Shown: piece after piece, positions 1-6,673 of the stretch
Numbering within the stretch: position 1 is the stretch's first letter
Layout: each line of letters opens with the position of its first letter
Source of the DNA: DATNIC01 sp035604635
GTDB taxonomy: Bacteria; Vulcanimicrobiota; Vulcanimicrobiia; Vulcanimicrobiales; Vulcanimicrobiaceae
Direction of reading: 5' to 3'
Assembly (NCBI GenBank): GCA_035604635.1
Contig: DATNIC010000108.1
Location: 1-7,355, forward strand
Length of the DNA stretch: 7,355 bases
Notes under the pieces: model-generated
Database searches by the model: none
Seen by the model: only the letters and a program-made list of their open reading frames with translations
What the model was told of the DNA's origin: nothing
Program-made: the position numbers and the translations under genes

Positions 1-1
1 T

Positions 2-736
2 GCGAGCCTCATCGACATCGGCGGGCAGTCGTACGCGCATTGGAATCCGCGGGTCGCGCTCGACGAGGAATTGCGCCGCGTCGTCCCCGTCGTCGAAGCG
101 CTCGTCGCCGACGGCGTCCCGATCCCGCTTTCGATCGATACGTTCAAAGCGCCGGTCGCCGACGCGGCGCTCGCCGCCGGGGCCGCGCTCATCAACGATT
201 GCAGCGGACTCTCCGATCCCGACTTGCCGCGCGTCGTGGCAAAGTACGATGCGGGTTTGGTCGTCATGCACCTGCGCGGCGAGCTCAACGTTCGCAATAT
301 CGAGGCCTACGTCTACGATGACGTGATGCGCGAGATCATCGAGTTCATCGGCGAGCGGCTCGGCCGCGCGCGCGGCGCAGGCGTTGCGCACGATGCGCTC
401 ATCGCCGATCCCGGGCTCGAGTTCGGGAAAGAACCGGAGACGGACCTCGAGATCTTGCAGCGCTTCAGCGAGCTGCGGGCGCTCGGCGTCCCGTTGCTCC
501 TGGCGAGCAGCCGCAAAAGCTTCCTCGGCCGGGTCTTCCATCAACCCGCACACGGGCTGCTCATCCCCTCGCTAGCGACCGCGGCGATCGGAATCGCTGC
601 CGGCGCGCGCATCCTGCGCGTCCACGACGTCGCTGAGACGGTACAGCTCGCGAAGACGTTCGCCGCGCTCGATCCGGAGTATCGCCGCTCGATTGCTCTG
701 GCGTCGGCGATGCCCGGGACGCCCTCGAGGGAATAG
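2..736 (+). CDS. folP: Dihydropteroate synthase, 5' end cut by the window
   Basis: The protein should join 6-hydroxymethyl-7,8-dihydropterin diphosphate to p-aminobenzoate, giving 7,8-dihydropteroate in the cytoplasm. The reading frame is open from base 2, and the true start lies before the window, so the first beta strand is missing. DHPS signatures appear in order: DIGG at bases 14-25; a SIDTFK strand near 130-147; an IND motif near 190; VVMHLRG near 260; DPGLEFGKEP near 409-438 (usual form DPGxGFGKT); SRKSFLG near 508-528 (pterin and pABA binding); and RVHDV near 617-631 (phosphate-binding Arg/His). The odd point is loop 2: the usual STRPG after DIGGE is absent and the segment reads QSYAHWNP. 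The stop is followed after 16 bases by folK-folE2, so the two are probably co-transcribed. A pterin-binding methyltransferase is an alternative, but SRKSF and RVHDV favour true DHPS. Confidence 0.93.
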   Translation, partial: ASLIDIGGQSYAHWNPRVALDEELRRVVPVVEALVADGVPIPLSIDTFKAPVADAALAAGAALINDCSGLSDPDLPRVVAKYDAGLVVMHLRGELNVRNIEAYVYDDVMREIIEFIGERLGRARGAGVAHDALIADPGLEFGKEPETDLEILQRFSELRALGVPLLLASSRKSFLGRVFHQPAHGLLIPSLATAAIGIAAGARILRVHDVAETVQLAKTFAALDPEYRRSIALASAMPGTPSRE

Positions 737-752
737 CGAAAGCCCAAAGCCC

Positions 753-2231
753 ATGTCCACGGTCTACATCGGGGTCGGCTCGAATCTCGGCGACCGCCAA
801 GCCAACATCTTGCAAGCCCTGCAGCGGCTGCGCTTGCGCGCGCGCATCGAGGCTGTCTCCTCGTACTATGAAACCGAACCGGTCGGAAACGTCGGCGGAC
901 CGCAGTTCCTCAACATCGCGGCGAAGCTCGAGACCGAGCTCGATCCCGATGCATTCGAGCGTTTCGCGCGCAGCGTCGAGACGGCCGTCGGGCGGCAACG
1001 GAGCAACGATCTTTCGGCTCGGCCGATCGACATCGACTTGCTCTACATCGACGACCTGGTCCGCGATTTCGGCCGCTTCGAGGTCCCGCATCCGTACATC
1101 GAGCGGCGCGCGTTCAATCTGATTCCACTCGCCGAGATCGCGCCGCAACTGGTCGATCCGCGCACGAAACGCACGGTTTCCGAGATGGCGAAGGCCGTCG
1201 GCTCGGAGGGGATCCACAAGAAGGTCCGGGCGATGCACTTCTTCGCGAATCGGCAAGAAGAAGAGCCCGACGTCCGTCTCTCGCTCAACCGCGTCGGCGT
1301 CTCGAGCGTCAAGCGCATCATCCACCTGAACATCGACGGCAAGGAGCACGTCTTCAACGGCGAGTTCACGATGGTCGCCGATCTGCGCCCCGACAAGGCC
1401 GGCGTTCACATGTCGCGATTCTCCGAGCTGCTCGAGGAGGCGACGCTCGACGTGCTGGAACGGCCGGATCGTCCCGGGCGCATCGAGGAGCTGACCGAGC
1501 GCGTCGCCGCGCACATCGTCAAGTCGCAGAGCGCGCTCCGAGCCGACGTGCGCTTACGCGCGCAGTTCGGGCTCGAGCGCTGGACGCCGGTGAGCGCCAA
1601 GCGCGGGGAAGAGACGTACACGTTGATCGGGATCGCGCACGCCGATTCGGACGGGACGCGGCGCGTCGTCGGCGTTGAAGCCGAAGGGATGACGGCGTGT
1701 CCCTGCGCGCAGCTGATGATCCGCGAGCACAGCTTCCGCGAGCTCGTCGAGGCCGGCTTCAGCGAGGCCGATGCGAATCGCGCGCTCGATGCGCTCCCCG
1801 TCGCGACGCATAATCAACGCGGCCGCGGTGCGGTGTTGATCGGGACGGCGCCTGACAGGCAAATCGAAATTCGCGCCGAGGACCTCGTCGAGATCGTCGA
1901 GAGCTCGATGTCGAGTGAGACCTACGATCTGCTCAAGCGCCCGGACGAGTTCTTCATCGTCAACAAGGCGCATCACAACCCGAAGTTCGTCGAAGACGTC
2001 GTCCGCGGGATCCTCGCGCGTTCGCTCGACGTCTACGCGGATTTCCCCGACGAGACGTTCATCCTCGCCTCGCAAATCAACTTCGAGTCAATTCACAAGC
2101 ACGACGCGTTTGCCGAAGCGTTCGGCACGTTCGCCGAGTTCCGCCGTGAATTGCGCGAACGGACGCACGTCGGCGTCAAGACCGATCTCGCAACCTGGCT
2201 CGGTACGAGGCCCTCGCCTGTCCTTAGCTAA
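753..2231 (+). CDS. folK-folE2: Fusion of HPPK (FolK) and GTP cyclohydrolase IB (FolE2/MptA type)
   Basis: This 492-residue protein joins two folate enzymes in one frame. Residues 1 to about 158 are HPPK, which transfers pyrophosphate from ATP to hydroxymethyldihydropterin. GSNLGD is at 9-14, YETEPVG at 39-45, GPQFLN at 49-54, RPIDIDLL at 90-97 (D93 and D95 as likely Mg ligands), HP at 113-114 and FNLIPLAEIAP at 121-131. Residues from about 165 to 492 are the type IB cyclohydrolase, which turns GTP into dihydroneopterin triphosphate or a cyclic phosphate. NRVGV is at 179-183, MSRF at 220-223, TACPCAQ at 314-320 with the likely catalytic Cys, THNQRG at 352-357 and NFESIH at 443-448. Both halves are near normal length and there is almost no linker. 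The ATG at 753 was chosen because HPPK homology begins there; its Shine-Dalgarno is weak. FolE2 is unrelated to FolE and works without zinc. FolB and FolC are not in the window. Confidence 0.93.
   Translation: MSTVYIGVGSNLGDRQANILQALQRLRLRARIEAVSSYYETEPVGNVGGPQFLNIAAKLETELDPDAFERFARSVETAVGRQRSNDLSARPIDIDLLYIDDLVRDFGRFEVPHPYIERRAFNLIPLAEIAPQLVDPRTKRTVSEMAKAVGSEGIHKKVRAMHFFANRQEEEPDVRLSLNRVGVSSVKRIIHLNIDGKEHVFNGEFTMVADLRPDKAGVHMSRFSELLEEATLDVLERPDRPGRIEELTERVAAHIVKSQSALRADVRLRAQFGLERWTPVSAKRGEETYTLIGIAHADSDGTRRVVGVEAEGMTACPCAQLMIREHSFRELVEAGFSEADANRALDALPVATHNQRGRGAVLIGTAPDRQIEIRAEDLVEIVESSMSSETYDLLKRPDEFFIVNKAHHNPKFVEDVVRGILARSLDVYADFPDETFILASQINFESIHKHDAFAEAFGTFAEFRRELRERTHVGVKTDLATWLGTRPSPVLS
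1218..1235 (+). promoter_or_regulatory. Possible internal ribosome binding site and ATG for FolE2 alone
   Basis: AAGAAGG at 1218-1224 lies 8 bases before an in-frame ATG at 1233-1235, which is Met161 of the fusion. A stronger purine run, GGAGGGG, sits at 1205-1211. Met161 falls exactly at the domain junction, and the 18 residues after it up to NRVGV resemble the N-terminus of a free-standing FolE2. The site could give a separate FolE2 chain, or be the relic of the ancestral folE2 start. This is inference from spacing and position only. Confidence 0.35.
2207..2220 (+). promoter_or_regulatory. Shine-Dalgarno GAGG and CTG start of the GH1-like gene
   Basis: GAGG at 2207-2210 is 7 bases ahead of a CTG at 2218-2220 in the reading frame of the GH1-like protein. 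No ATG, GTG or TTG occurs near the point where family homology begins. The nearest upstream candidates are GTG at 2146 and TTG at 2110, both deep inside folE2, and they would add Ser/Arg-rich antisense-like leaders. The nearest downstream one (TTG at 2386) would remove the conserved LEFW-x3-E segment. Confidence 0.5.
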
Positions 2232-3396
2232 GCCCCTCGAATTCTGGGCGAGCCCCGAGCCGACGATTGCGCGGATTAACGCGACCGCCGTTCGCGATCA
2301 GCTCGCCGAAACGGGACACGATGCGCGCGACGCCGACATCGATCTAATCGCCGAGCTCGGCGTCGCCGCGGCGCGTTATCCGGTCTTGTGGGAGCGCGAC
2401 GATCTCGACTGGGCGCGCCGGCGTCTGGAAGCACTGCGCGACAGCAACGTCGAGCCGATCGTGACGCTGGTTCATCACGGGAGCGGGCCGCTGACGACCG
2501 ATCTGCTGGACGAACGCTTTCCCGAGCTGCTTGCCGACTACGCGGAGCGGGTCGCGCGCGCGTTTCCTTGGGTGCGGCGGTGGACGCCGATCAACGAGCC
2601 GCTGACGACCGCGCGCTTTTCGACGCTCTACGGCTTTTGGTATCCCAATCTCGTCGAAGATCACGCCGCGTTCGGTCGAGCGATGACGAATGAAATCCTC
2701 GGCATCATCGGCGCGATGGAGCGGATCCGCACGATCGTTCCGGACGCGCAACTCGTCATGACGGAGGACTTGCAGCGCTTCACTGCCGGAGACGCCGGGG
2801 TGCGCGATTACGTTGCCCACAAGCGCGAGCGGATGTATCTCTCCGCGGAGCTCTTGATGGGCCGCGTCGTCCCCGGCCATGCGCTCTATCGCTACCTAAG
2901 CGAAGATTGTAATGTCCCGCAAGCGCGCCTTCGCGAGATTGCCGAGCGCGCGACGCCGCCCGATCTCATGGGCTTCAACTACTATCCGAACTCGGAGCGC
3001 TATCTTTTCACCGGGGAGCGGGGGATCGAGAACGTCCCGGCCGTCTCCGTCGAAGAGCGCGAGATCACGCCGCGGCCGCTCCTCCGCGCGGCGTACGAGC
3101 GTCTCGGCTTGCCGCTCGCGATCAGCGAGATCCACTTGCACGGCGACGAATCCGAGCGGGTGCGTTGGCTGCTTGCCCGAGTCGATGATGCGCTGGCGCT
3201 GCGCGAGGAGGGGATCCCCGTCGTCGCAGCCGGCGCGTGGGCCGCGTTCGGCATGATCGATTGGTATTCGCTCTTGCGCAACCGCGAAGGCGTCGTCGAA
3301 GACGGCATCTACACATTCGCTCGTCCAGGCGAGACGCCGCAGCCCACGGCCGTCTCCCGCACGCTGCGGCAGCTCACGGCTGTTCCCGCGCGCTGA
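2218..3396 (+). CDS. GH1-like (clan GH-A) glycoside hydrolase, probable CTG start
   Basis: With the CTG start this is a 392-residue protein with the features of a retaining beta-glycosidase of family GH1 or close to it. LEFW is at residues 7-10 with E14 after it, and RYPVLWE is at 53-59. The NEP motif at 126-128 gives E127 as acid/base, GFNYY is at 252-256, and ISE at 302-304 gives E304 as likely nucleophile. An aromatic-rich strand, GMIDWYSLL, is at 345-353. There is no signal peptide, so it should act in the cytoplasm. From memory, close relatives often carry a C-terminal RmlD-like sugar-nucleotide reductase domain; this one ends after the barrel. It overlaps the end of folK-folE2 by 14 bases and shares one base with the next gene, a glycosyltransferase, so the pair probably handles one glycan or glycoside. 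The substrate cannot be read from the sequence. If GTG at 2146 is used, the protein gains 24 residues. Confidence 0.82.
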   Translation: MSLAKPLEFWASPEPTIARINATAVRDQLAETGHDARDADIDLIAELGVAAARYPVLWERDDLDWARRRLEALRDSNVEPIVTLVHHGSGPLTTDLLDERFPELLADYAERVARAFPWVRRWTPINEPLTTARFSTLYGFWYPNLVEDHAAFGRAMTNEILGIIGAMERIRTIVPDAQLVMTEDLQRFTAGDAGVRDYVAHKRERMYLSAELLMGRVVPGHALYRYLSEDCNVPQARLREIAERATPPDLMGFNYYPNSERYLFTGERGIENVPAVSVEEREITPRPLLRAAYERLGLPLAISEIHLHGDESERVRWLLARVDDALALREEGIPVVAAGAWAAFGMIDWYSLLRNREGVVEDGIYTFARPGETPQPTAVSRTLRQLTAVPAR

Positions 3397-4457
3397 TGCA
3401 CGGCCTCGTCGCCGGCTTGCACTTGCGCTGGGACGGCGTATGGCAACGGCCCCATCACCTGCTGACGCGCCTTGCGCACCATGTCCCGGTCGTCGTGATC
3501 GAGGAGCCGTTCGCGGCGACGCACGATTGGGACGAGGTCCGAACCTTCGGCAACCTGCGGGTCATCCGTCCGTTGCGCGCGCGCGGCTACGGCGCGCCGT
3601 ACATCGACGAGCAGGCCATCGCGACGGCGCGTTCGTTGCTCGGCGCATCGGACACGGTGGTCTGGCTCTACACGCCGATGATGCTCGAACTGGCCGGTGC
3701 GTTCTCGGGGCCGCTCGTGTACGACTGCATGGACGACTTGGCCGCATTCGATTTCGCACCGGCCGGGATGCGCGAACGCGAGCGCGCGCTGCTCGAAGGG
3801 GCGACGCTCGTCTTTGCCGGCGGGCGTTCGCTCTACGCCTCGCGCGCGCAGTACGGAGCAAAGGTCAAGCTCGTTCCGAGCGGCGTCGAGTTCGAGCGCT
3901 TCAGCGCGTCTCCCGAAATTGCGCCGCATCCCGTTGTGGCCGAGCTTCCGAGCCCGGTCTACTGCTACGTCGGCGTGATCGACGAACGGATCGACTACGA
4001 GATCCTCGCGGCACTGGCCGAAGCGCAGGAGCGGCCGAACGTCGTGTTGGTCGGCCCGACCGTCAAGGTCGATCCGGCGCGCTTTCCGCGCCGCCCGAAC
4101 GTTCACTTCACCGGCGGCGTCCCGTATGCGTCGTTGCCTTCTTTTCTGGCGGGGACCGATGTCGCGCTGATGCCGTTTGCGCAAAACGCGAGCACGCGCT
4201 CGATCTCGCCGACGAAGACGCTCGAATATTTCGCCGCCCGCGTCCCGGTCGCGACGACGCCGATCGCCGACGTCCTAGCCGACTACGACGACTTGGTCGA
4301 CATCGGCGATGACCCCGCAACGTTCATCGCGGCCTGCCGCCGGGCCGTCGCCGCCGGCGCTGCGCGGCTCGACCGAGCGCAGCAAGTTGCGCGGACGCAT
4401 GGGTGGGACGCGATTGCGGAAGCGATGTGGAATGACGTAGCGAATTCCGTCCGTTAG
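3396..4457 (+). CDS. GT-B fold glycosyltransferase (group 1 / GT4-like, TuaH-like)
   Basis: This 353-residue protein is a putative cytoplasmic or membrane-associated transferase that moves a sugar from a nucleotide donor to an unknown acceptor. The N-terminal acceptor half has the WDGVWQRPHHLL motif (residues 12-23) and VYDCMDDLAAF (108-118), both typical of a TuaH-like group of polysaccharide glycosyltransferases. PSGVEFERF at 161-169 marks the hinge into the donor half. That half has GVIDERID (193-200), NVHFTGGVPY (236-245), a PF pair at 260-261 and SPTKTLEYFAA (271-281), where E277 fits the last Glu of the E-x7-E donor-binding motif. There are no membrane segments. The ATG shares its A with the preceding TGA (TGATG) and has no Shine-Dalgarno, so translation is probably coupled to the GH1-like gene. 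The donor sugar and acceptor are unknown. Confidence 0.85.
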   Translation: MHGLVAGLHLRWDGVWQRPHHLLTRLAHHVPVVVIEEPFAATHDWDEVRTFGNLRVIRPLRARGYGAPYIDEQAIATARSLLGASDTVVWLYTPMMLELAGAFSGPLVYDCMDDLAAFDFAPAGMRERERALLEGATLVFAGGRSLYASRAQYGAKVKLVPSGVEFERFSASPEIAPHPVVAELPSPVYCYVGVIDERIDYEILAALAEAQERPNVVLVGPTVKVDPARFPRRPNVHFTGGVPYASLPSFLAGTDVALMPFAQNASTRSISPTKTLEYFAARVPVATTPIADVLADYDDLVDIGDDPATFIAACRRAVAAGAARLDRAQQVARTHGWDAIAEAMWNDVANSVR

Positions 4458-5321
4458 ATGTGGCGGGCGCGATTTGCTCTAGCGATCCTCACGTGGTGCC
4501 TGGCAGTCGCCGGCGCGGCGGCGCAAACGGCGCCAGTGCCGCAAATGACCTTCATTCCGGCTCTCCTGAGCGGGACGGCGAAACCGGTCAATCTCCAAGC
4601 AGCCTTGTGGCGTCCGGCCGGGGATGGACCATTTCCACTGGTAATTCTCAATCATGGAACGGCGAGCGACCAATCCCAGACGCGCCGTATGGTGCCCGAC
4701 TATTATGCCGCGAGCCGCTGGTTCGTCTCGCAGGGGTATGCGGTCGTGACGCCGTTGCGGCGCGGATATGGCAAGTCCGACGGTCCCCTTTCGGAGGTCG
4801 CGATCGTAGGCGCACCTTCATGCAGCAGCCCCGACTACTATGGAGCGGGCCGGCAATCGGCGCGCGATCTGCTCGCCGTGATCGACTACATGCGGAAGCA
4901 ACCCTACGTCGATCCGTCGCGCATCATCCTCGCCGGTCACTCCGCAGGCGGCTGGGCGACGCTTGCAGCGCTCGGCTCCAATCCTCCCGTTATCGGCGCG
5001 ATCGTGTTCGCTCCCGGTCGCGGCTCGGACGCGCGGGACTCGGTGTGCCGTCCCGAATTCTTGATTGCGTCCGCACGGAATTTCGGCCAGGATGTGCATG
5101 TCCCGATGATCTGGTTCTCATCCGAAAACGACCACTTCTTCGGACCGAAACTTGCCCGTGCGATGTTCGATGCGTTCAGCGCCAAACATCCGGGCGACGA
5201 CACGTTCGTTCCGGTACCGGCGTTCGGAAGCGATGGTCATGCCTTCATCGGCTACGCGGACGGCTTGCCGCTCTGGACTCCGGCCGTTCAGTCGTTTCTA
5301 GCGCGCTTAGCAACGCACTGA
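4458..5321 (+). CDS. Secreted alpha/beta hydrolase (dienelactone hydrolase / prolyl oligopeptidase-like)
   Basis: This 287-residue protein begins with a likely signal peptide: residues 1-22, with R3 and R5, a hydrophobic core at 6-19, and an AGAAAQ cleavage region. The mature part is a single alpha/beta hydrolase domain. HGTA at 66-69 supplies the oxyanion region. A GYAVVTPLRRGYGKS strand-turn is at 93-107. The nucleophile elbow GHSAGG is at 160-165 with Ser162, the probable acid Asp225 is in SENDHF, and the probable His261 is in SDGHAF. C122 and C197 could form a disulphide, which would suit export. Its ATG directly follows the glycosyltransferase stop (TAGATG) with no Shine-Dalgarno, so it is the last gene of the run and probably translationally coupled. 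The last 77 bases overlap the end of the convergent MmgE/PrpD gene, but the His261 codon lies just before the overlap. The ester or peptide substrate is unknown. Confidence 0.85.
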   Translation: MWRARFALAILTWCLAVAGAAAQTAPVPQMTFIPALLSGTAKPVNLQAALWRPAGDGPFPLVILNHGTASDQSQTRRMVPDYYAASRWFVSQGYAVVTPLRRGYGKSDGPLSEVAIVGAPSCSSPDYYGAGRQSARDLLAVIDYMRKQPYVDPSRIILAGHSAGGWATLAALGSNPPVIGAIVFAPGRGSDARDSVCRPEFLIASARNFGQDVHVPMIWFSSENDHFFGPKLARAMFDAFSAKHPGDDTFVPVPAFGSDGHAFIGYADGLPLWTPAVQSFLARLATH

Positions 5322-6621
5322 GCGTACCGCGTTCGCCCAAGCGTTTGCACGCGGTCGCGATCTCCGGGGCGCTGCCCGAATATTTCGCCTCGACTGCGCT
5401 CCATCCGTAGCCGCTGCCCGGATCGCCCGGCGCGCGCTGAAGTTCTTTCACCGCTTGCGAACCCGACGCGAGCGTGAGCGTCACGCGCGCAGGCCATGAC
5501 TCCGGGTATGTCGTGTCGAGCGCCGCGTCGGCGCGAACATCGACCTTTTTCGTGAAGGCGCTGATGTCGTCGCTTGCGGGGAGCTGGTCGCGCACGGGAT
5601 CGTTCAGCGTTTCGGGCGCGAAGGCGGCCAACGCCAATTGATAGCGGACGTTGGTGATCGAGGCCAGCCGGCTCTTGGGCAGATCGGGTTGATCGATCAT
5701 CTTCGCGTAAGCCGTGGGGACCTCGACGAGCACGTGCCGGATATCCCCAGCGTTGATGCGCTCGTTTTCTAAGAGAAAGCGCATCGCGTAGACGGCTGCA
5801 ATCGCTTGTTTCGCCGAACAGATCGGCTTGAAGCTGATCTCCGACGCGTGAAAGCGCGTGCCGAGCCCATCGACGAGGCGTTCGCCGTCGAGCGCTACGC
5901 CGGTGATCTCGCTCCAGCGTCCGTCCAGCAACGTCAGATCGCCCTGCATCCCGCGGCCTGCAGCCAACGCTGCCATCACAGCGCTTTGCACGGCGGATCC
6001 CAAGATGAACCAGCGTGAGGTCAGGCCAGGTGCGCGGCCGCCAACCGTCCCGGTCGCCATCGTCGCGACGATGGCAAACGCGTGCGCGAGCTGCTCCGCC
6101 GAGAGACCGGCGATTTTTCCGACCGTAGCAGCCGTCCCGAATCCGGCGGCGAGGTACGTCGGCCAGATCCCCTTATAAAGGATGTGCGCCCCGTCGATCG
6201 CGAGTCCGAAGCGCACGAGCACCTCGAATCCGGCGAGGCAAGCCGCGAGAAAACGGCGATCGTCGCCGGAATTCTCGGCGCTCGCAGCCGCGATCGCGGC
6301 CGGGACCACGACCGAGCCCGGCGTCGTGCACGAACCGATATGGATGTCGTCGATCTCCGTGCAGCGCGTGGCGACGCAGCCCAGCAAGGCCGCAAGCGGG
6401 AGCGTCGTGCGCAGGCCCTGACCGAGGGCGAGCGCCGGATCCCGCGGACCGAGCGAGGTGACGAGCTCGCGAACCGGCGGCGTATCGGCGACCCGAGCTC
6501 CGGCACAGGCAGCGCCGATCGTGTCGAAAACGTGCATGCGGACCGCGTCGAGCAGCGATGGGCCGGCGGTGGAAGGGTCGAGGCTCGCGACGAAAGCTGC
6601 GAGCCGCTCGGTGGTCGTCAT
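5245..6621 (-). CDS. MmgE/PrpD family protein
   Basis: This 458-residue protein belongs to the MmgE/PrpD fold. The family includes 2-methylcitrate dehydratase, cis-aconitate decarboxylase and epimerases or lyases of substituted dicarboxylates. The helical N-terminal domain contains DTIGAACAGA (33-42) and the signature EIDDIH at 89-94, followed by TTPGSVVVPAAIA (99-111). The C-terminal lid domain contains FKPICSAKQAI (264-274), EVPTAYAK (300-307) and SITNVRYQLALAAF (321-334). In true PrpD these sites usually carry HP and a further His; here TTP and SAKQ take their place, so 2-methylcitrate dehydration should not be assumed. No prpB or prpC is nearby. The ATG at 6621 was chosen because family homology starts within a few residues; a TTG at 6687 would add 22 unlike residues. 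The Arg/Ser-rich tail (444-458) is encoded antisense to the hydrolase gene. A hairpin lies directly before the start. Confidence 0.88.
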   Translation of the reverse strand: MTTTERLAAFVASLDPSTAGPSLLDAVRMHVFDTIGAACAGARVADTPPVRELVTSLGPRDPALALGQGLRTTLPLAALLGCVATRCTEIDDIHIGSCTTPGSVVVPAAIAAASAENSGDDRRFLAACLAGFEVLVRFGLAIDGAHILYKGIWPTYLAAGFGTAATVGKIAGLSAEQLAHAFAIVATMATGTVGGRAPGLTSRWFILGSAVQSAVMAALAAGRGMQGDLTLLDGRWSEITGVALDGERLVDGLGTRFHASEISFKPICSAKQAIAAVYAMRFLLENERINAGDIRHVLVEVPTAYAKMIDQPDLPKSRLASITNVRYQLALAAFAPETLNDPVRDQLPASDDISAFTKKVDVRADAALDTTYPESWPARVTLTLASGSQAVKELQRAPGDPGSGYGWSAVEAKYSGSAPEIATACKRLGERGTLSALLSALETTERPESRAASRPRSR

Positions 6622-6643
6622 CGGGAGCCAGTATTGGCTGCCC
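6622..6643 (-). promoter_or_regulatory. Inverted repeat / mRNA hairpin directly before the MmgE/PrpD start codon
   Basis: Arms AGCCA (6626-6630) and TGGCT (6635-6639) are perfect complements around GTAT. They are extended by GGG (6623-6625) pairing with CCC (6641-6643) across one bulged base at 6640. In the MmgE/PrpD mRNA this makes an 8-pair stem ending one base before the ATG, where a ribosome binding site would be expected; no Shine-Dalgarno is visible there. It could be an operator or a translation-control stem, or mean nothing in GC-rich DNA. Confidence 0.4.
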
Positions 6644-6662
6644 GGCAGGGCTGGCCCGGTTG

Positions 6663-6673
6663 AGTTCGGAACT
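6663..6673. promoter_or_regulatory. Perfect 5+1+5 palindrome in the divergent intergenic region
   Basis: AGTTC-G-GAACT is a perfect palindrome between the two divergent starts, 42 bases from the MmgE/PrpD ATG and 38 bases from the diiron-protein ATG. It overlaps a weak TTGAGT (6660-6665) that could be a -35 box for the rightward gene; no convincing -10 box stands at the proper distance. It could be a half-size operator for both genes. Short palindromes arise by chance, so this is weak. Confidence 0.25.

Noticed and set aside
561..1514. Long minus-strand open frame (317 codons) opposite folK-folE2, with similar ones at 1554-2075, 2344-2880 and 3309-4184
   Set aside because: Their products are rich in Arg/Asp/Ala with no recognisable domain, and they lie antisense to genes with clear family motifs. 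They are typical shadows in GC-rich DNA.
3440..4312. Plus-strand 290-codon frame overlapping the glycosyltransferase in another frame
   Set aside because: The product is Arg/Ala-rich and without motifs, while the overlapping frame has full GT-B signatures.
5245..5330. Bidirectional terminator between the convergent genes
   Set aside because: The genes overlap, and I see no GC stem followed by a T run in either direction.
4460..5410. Plus-strand 316-codon frame overlapping the alpha/beta hydrolase
   Set aside because: No motif; it is out of frame with the catalytic triad-bearing protein and runs into the MmgE/PrpD gene.
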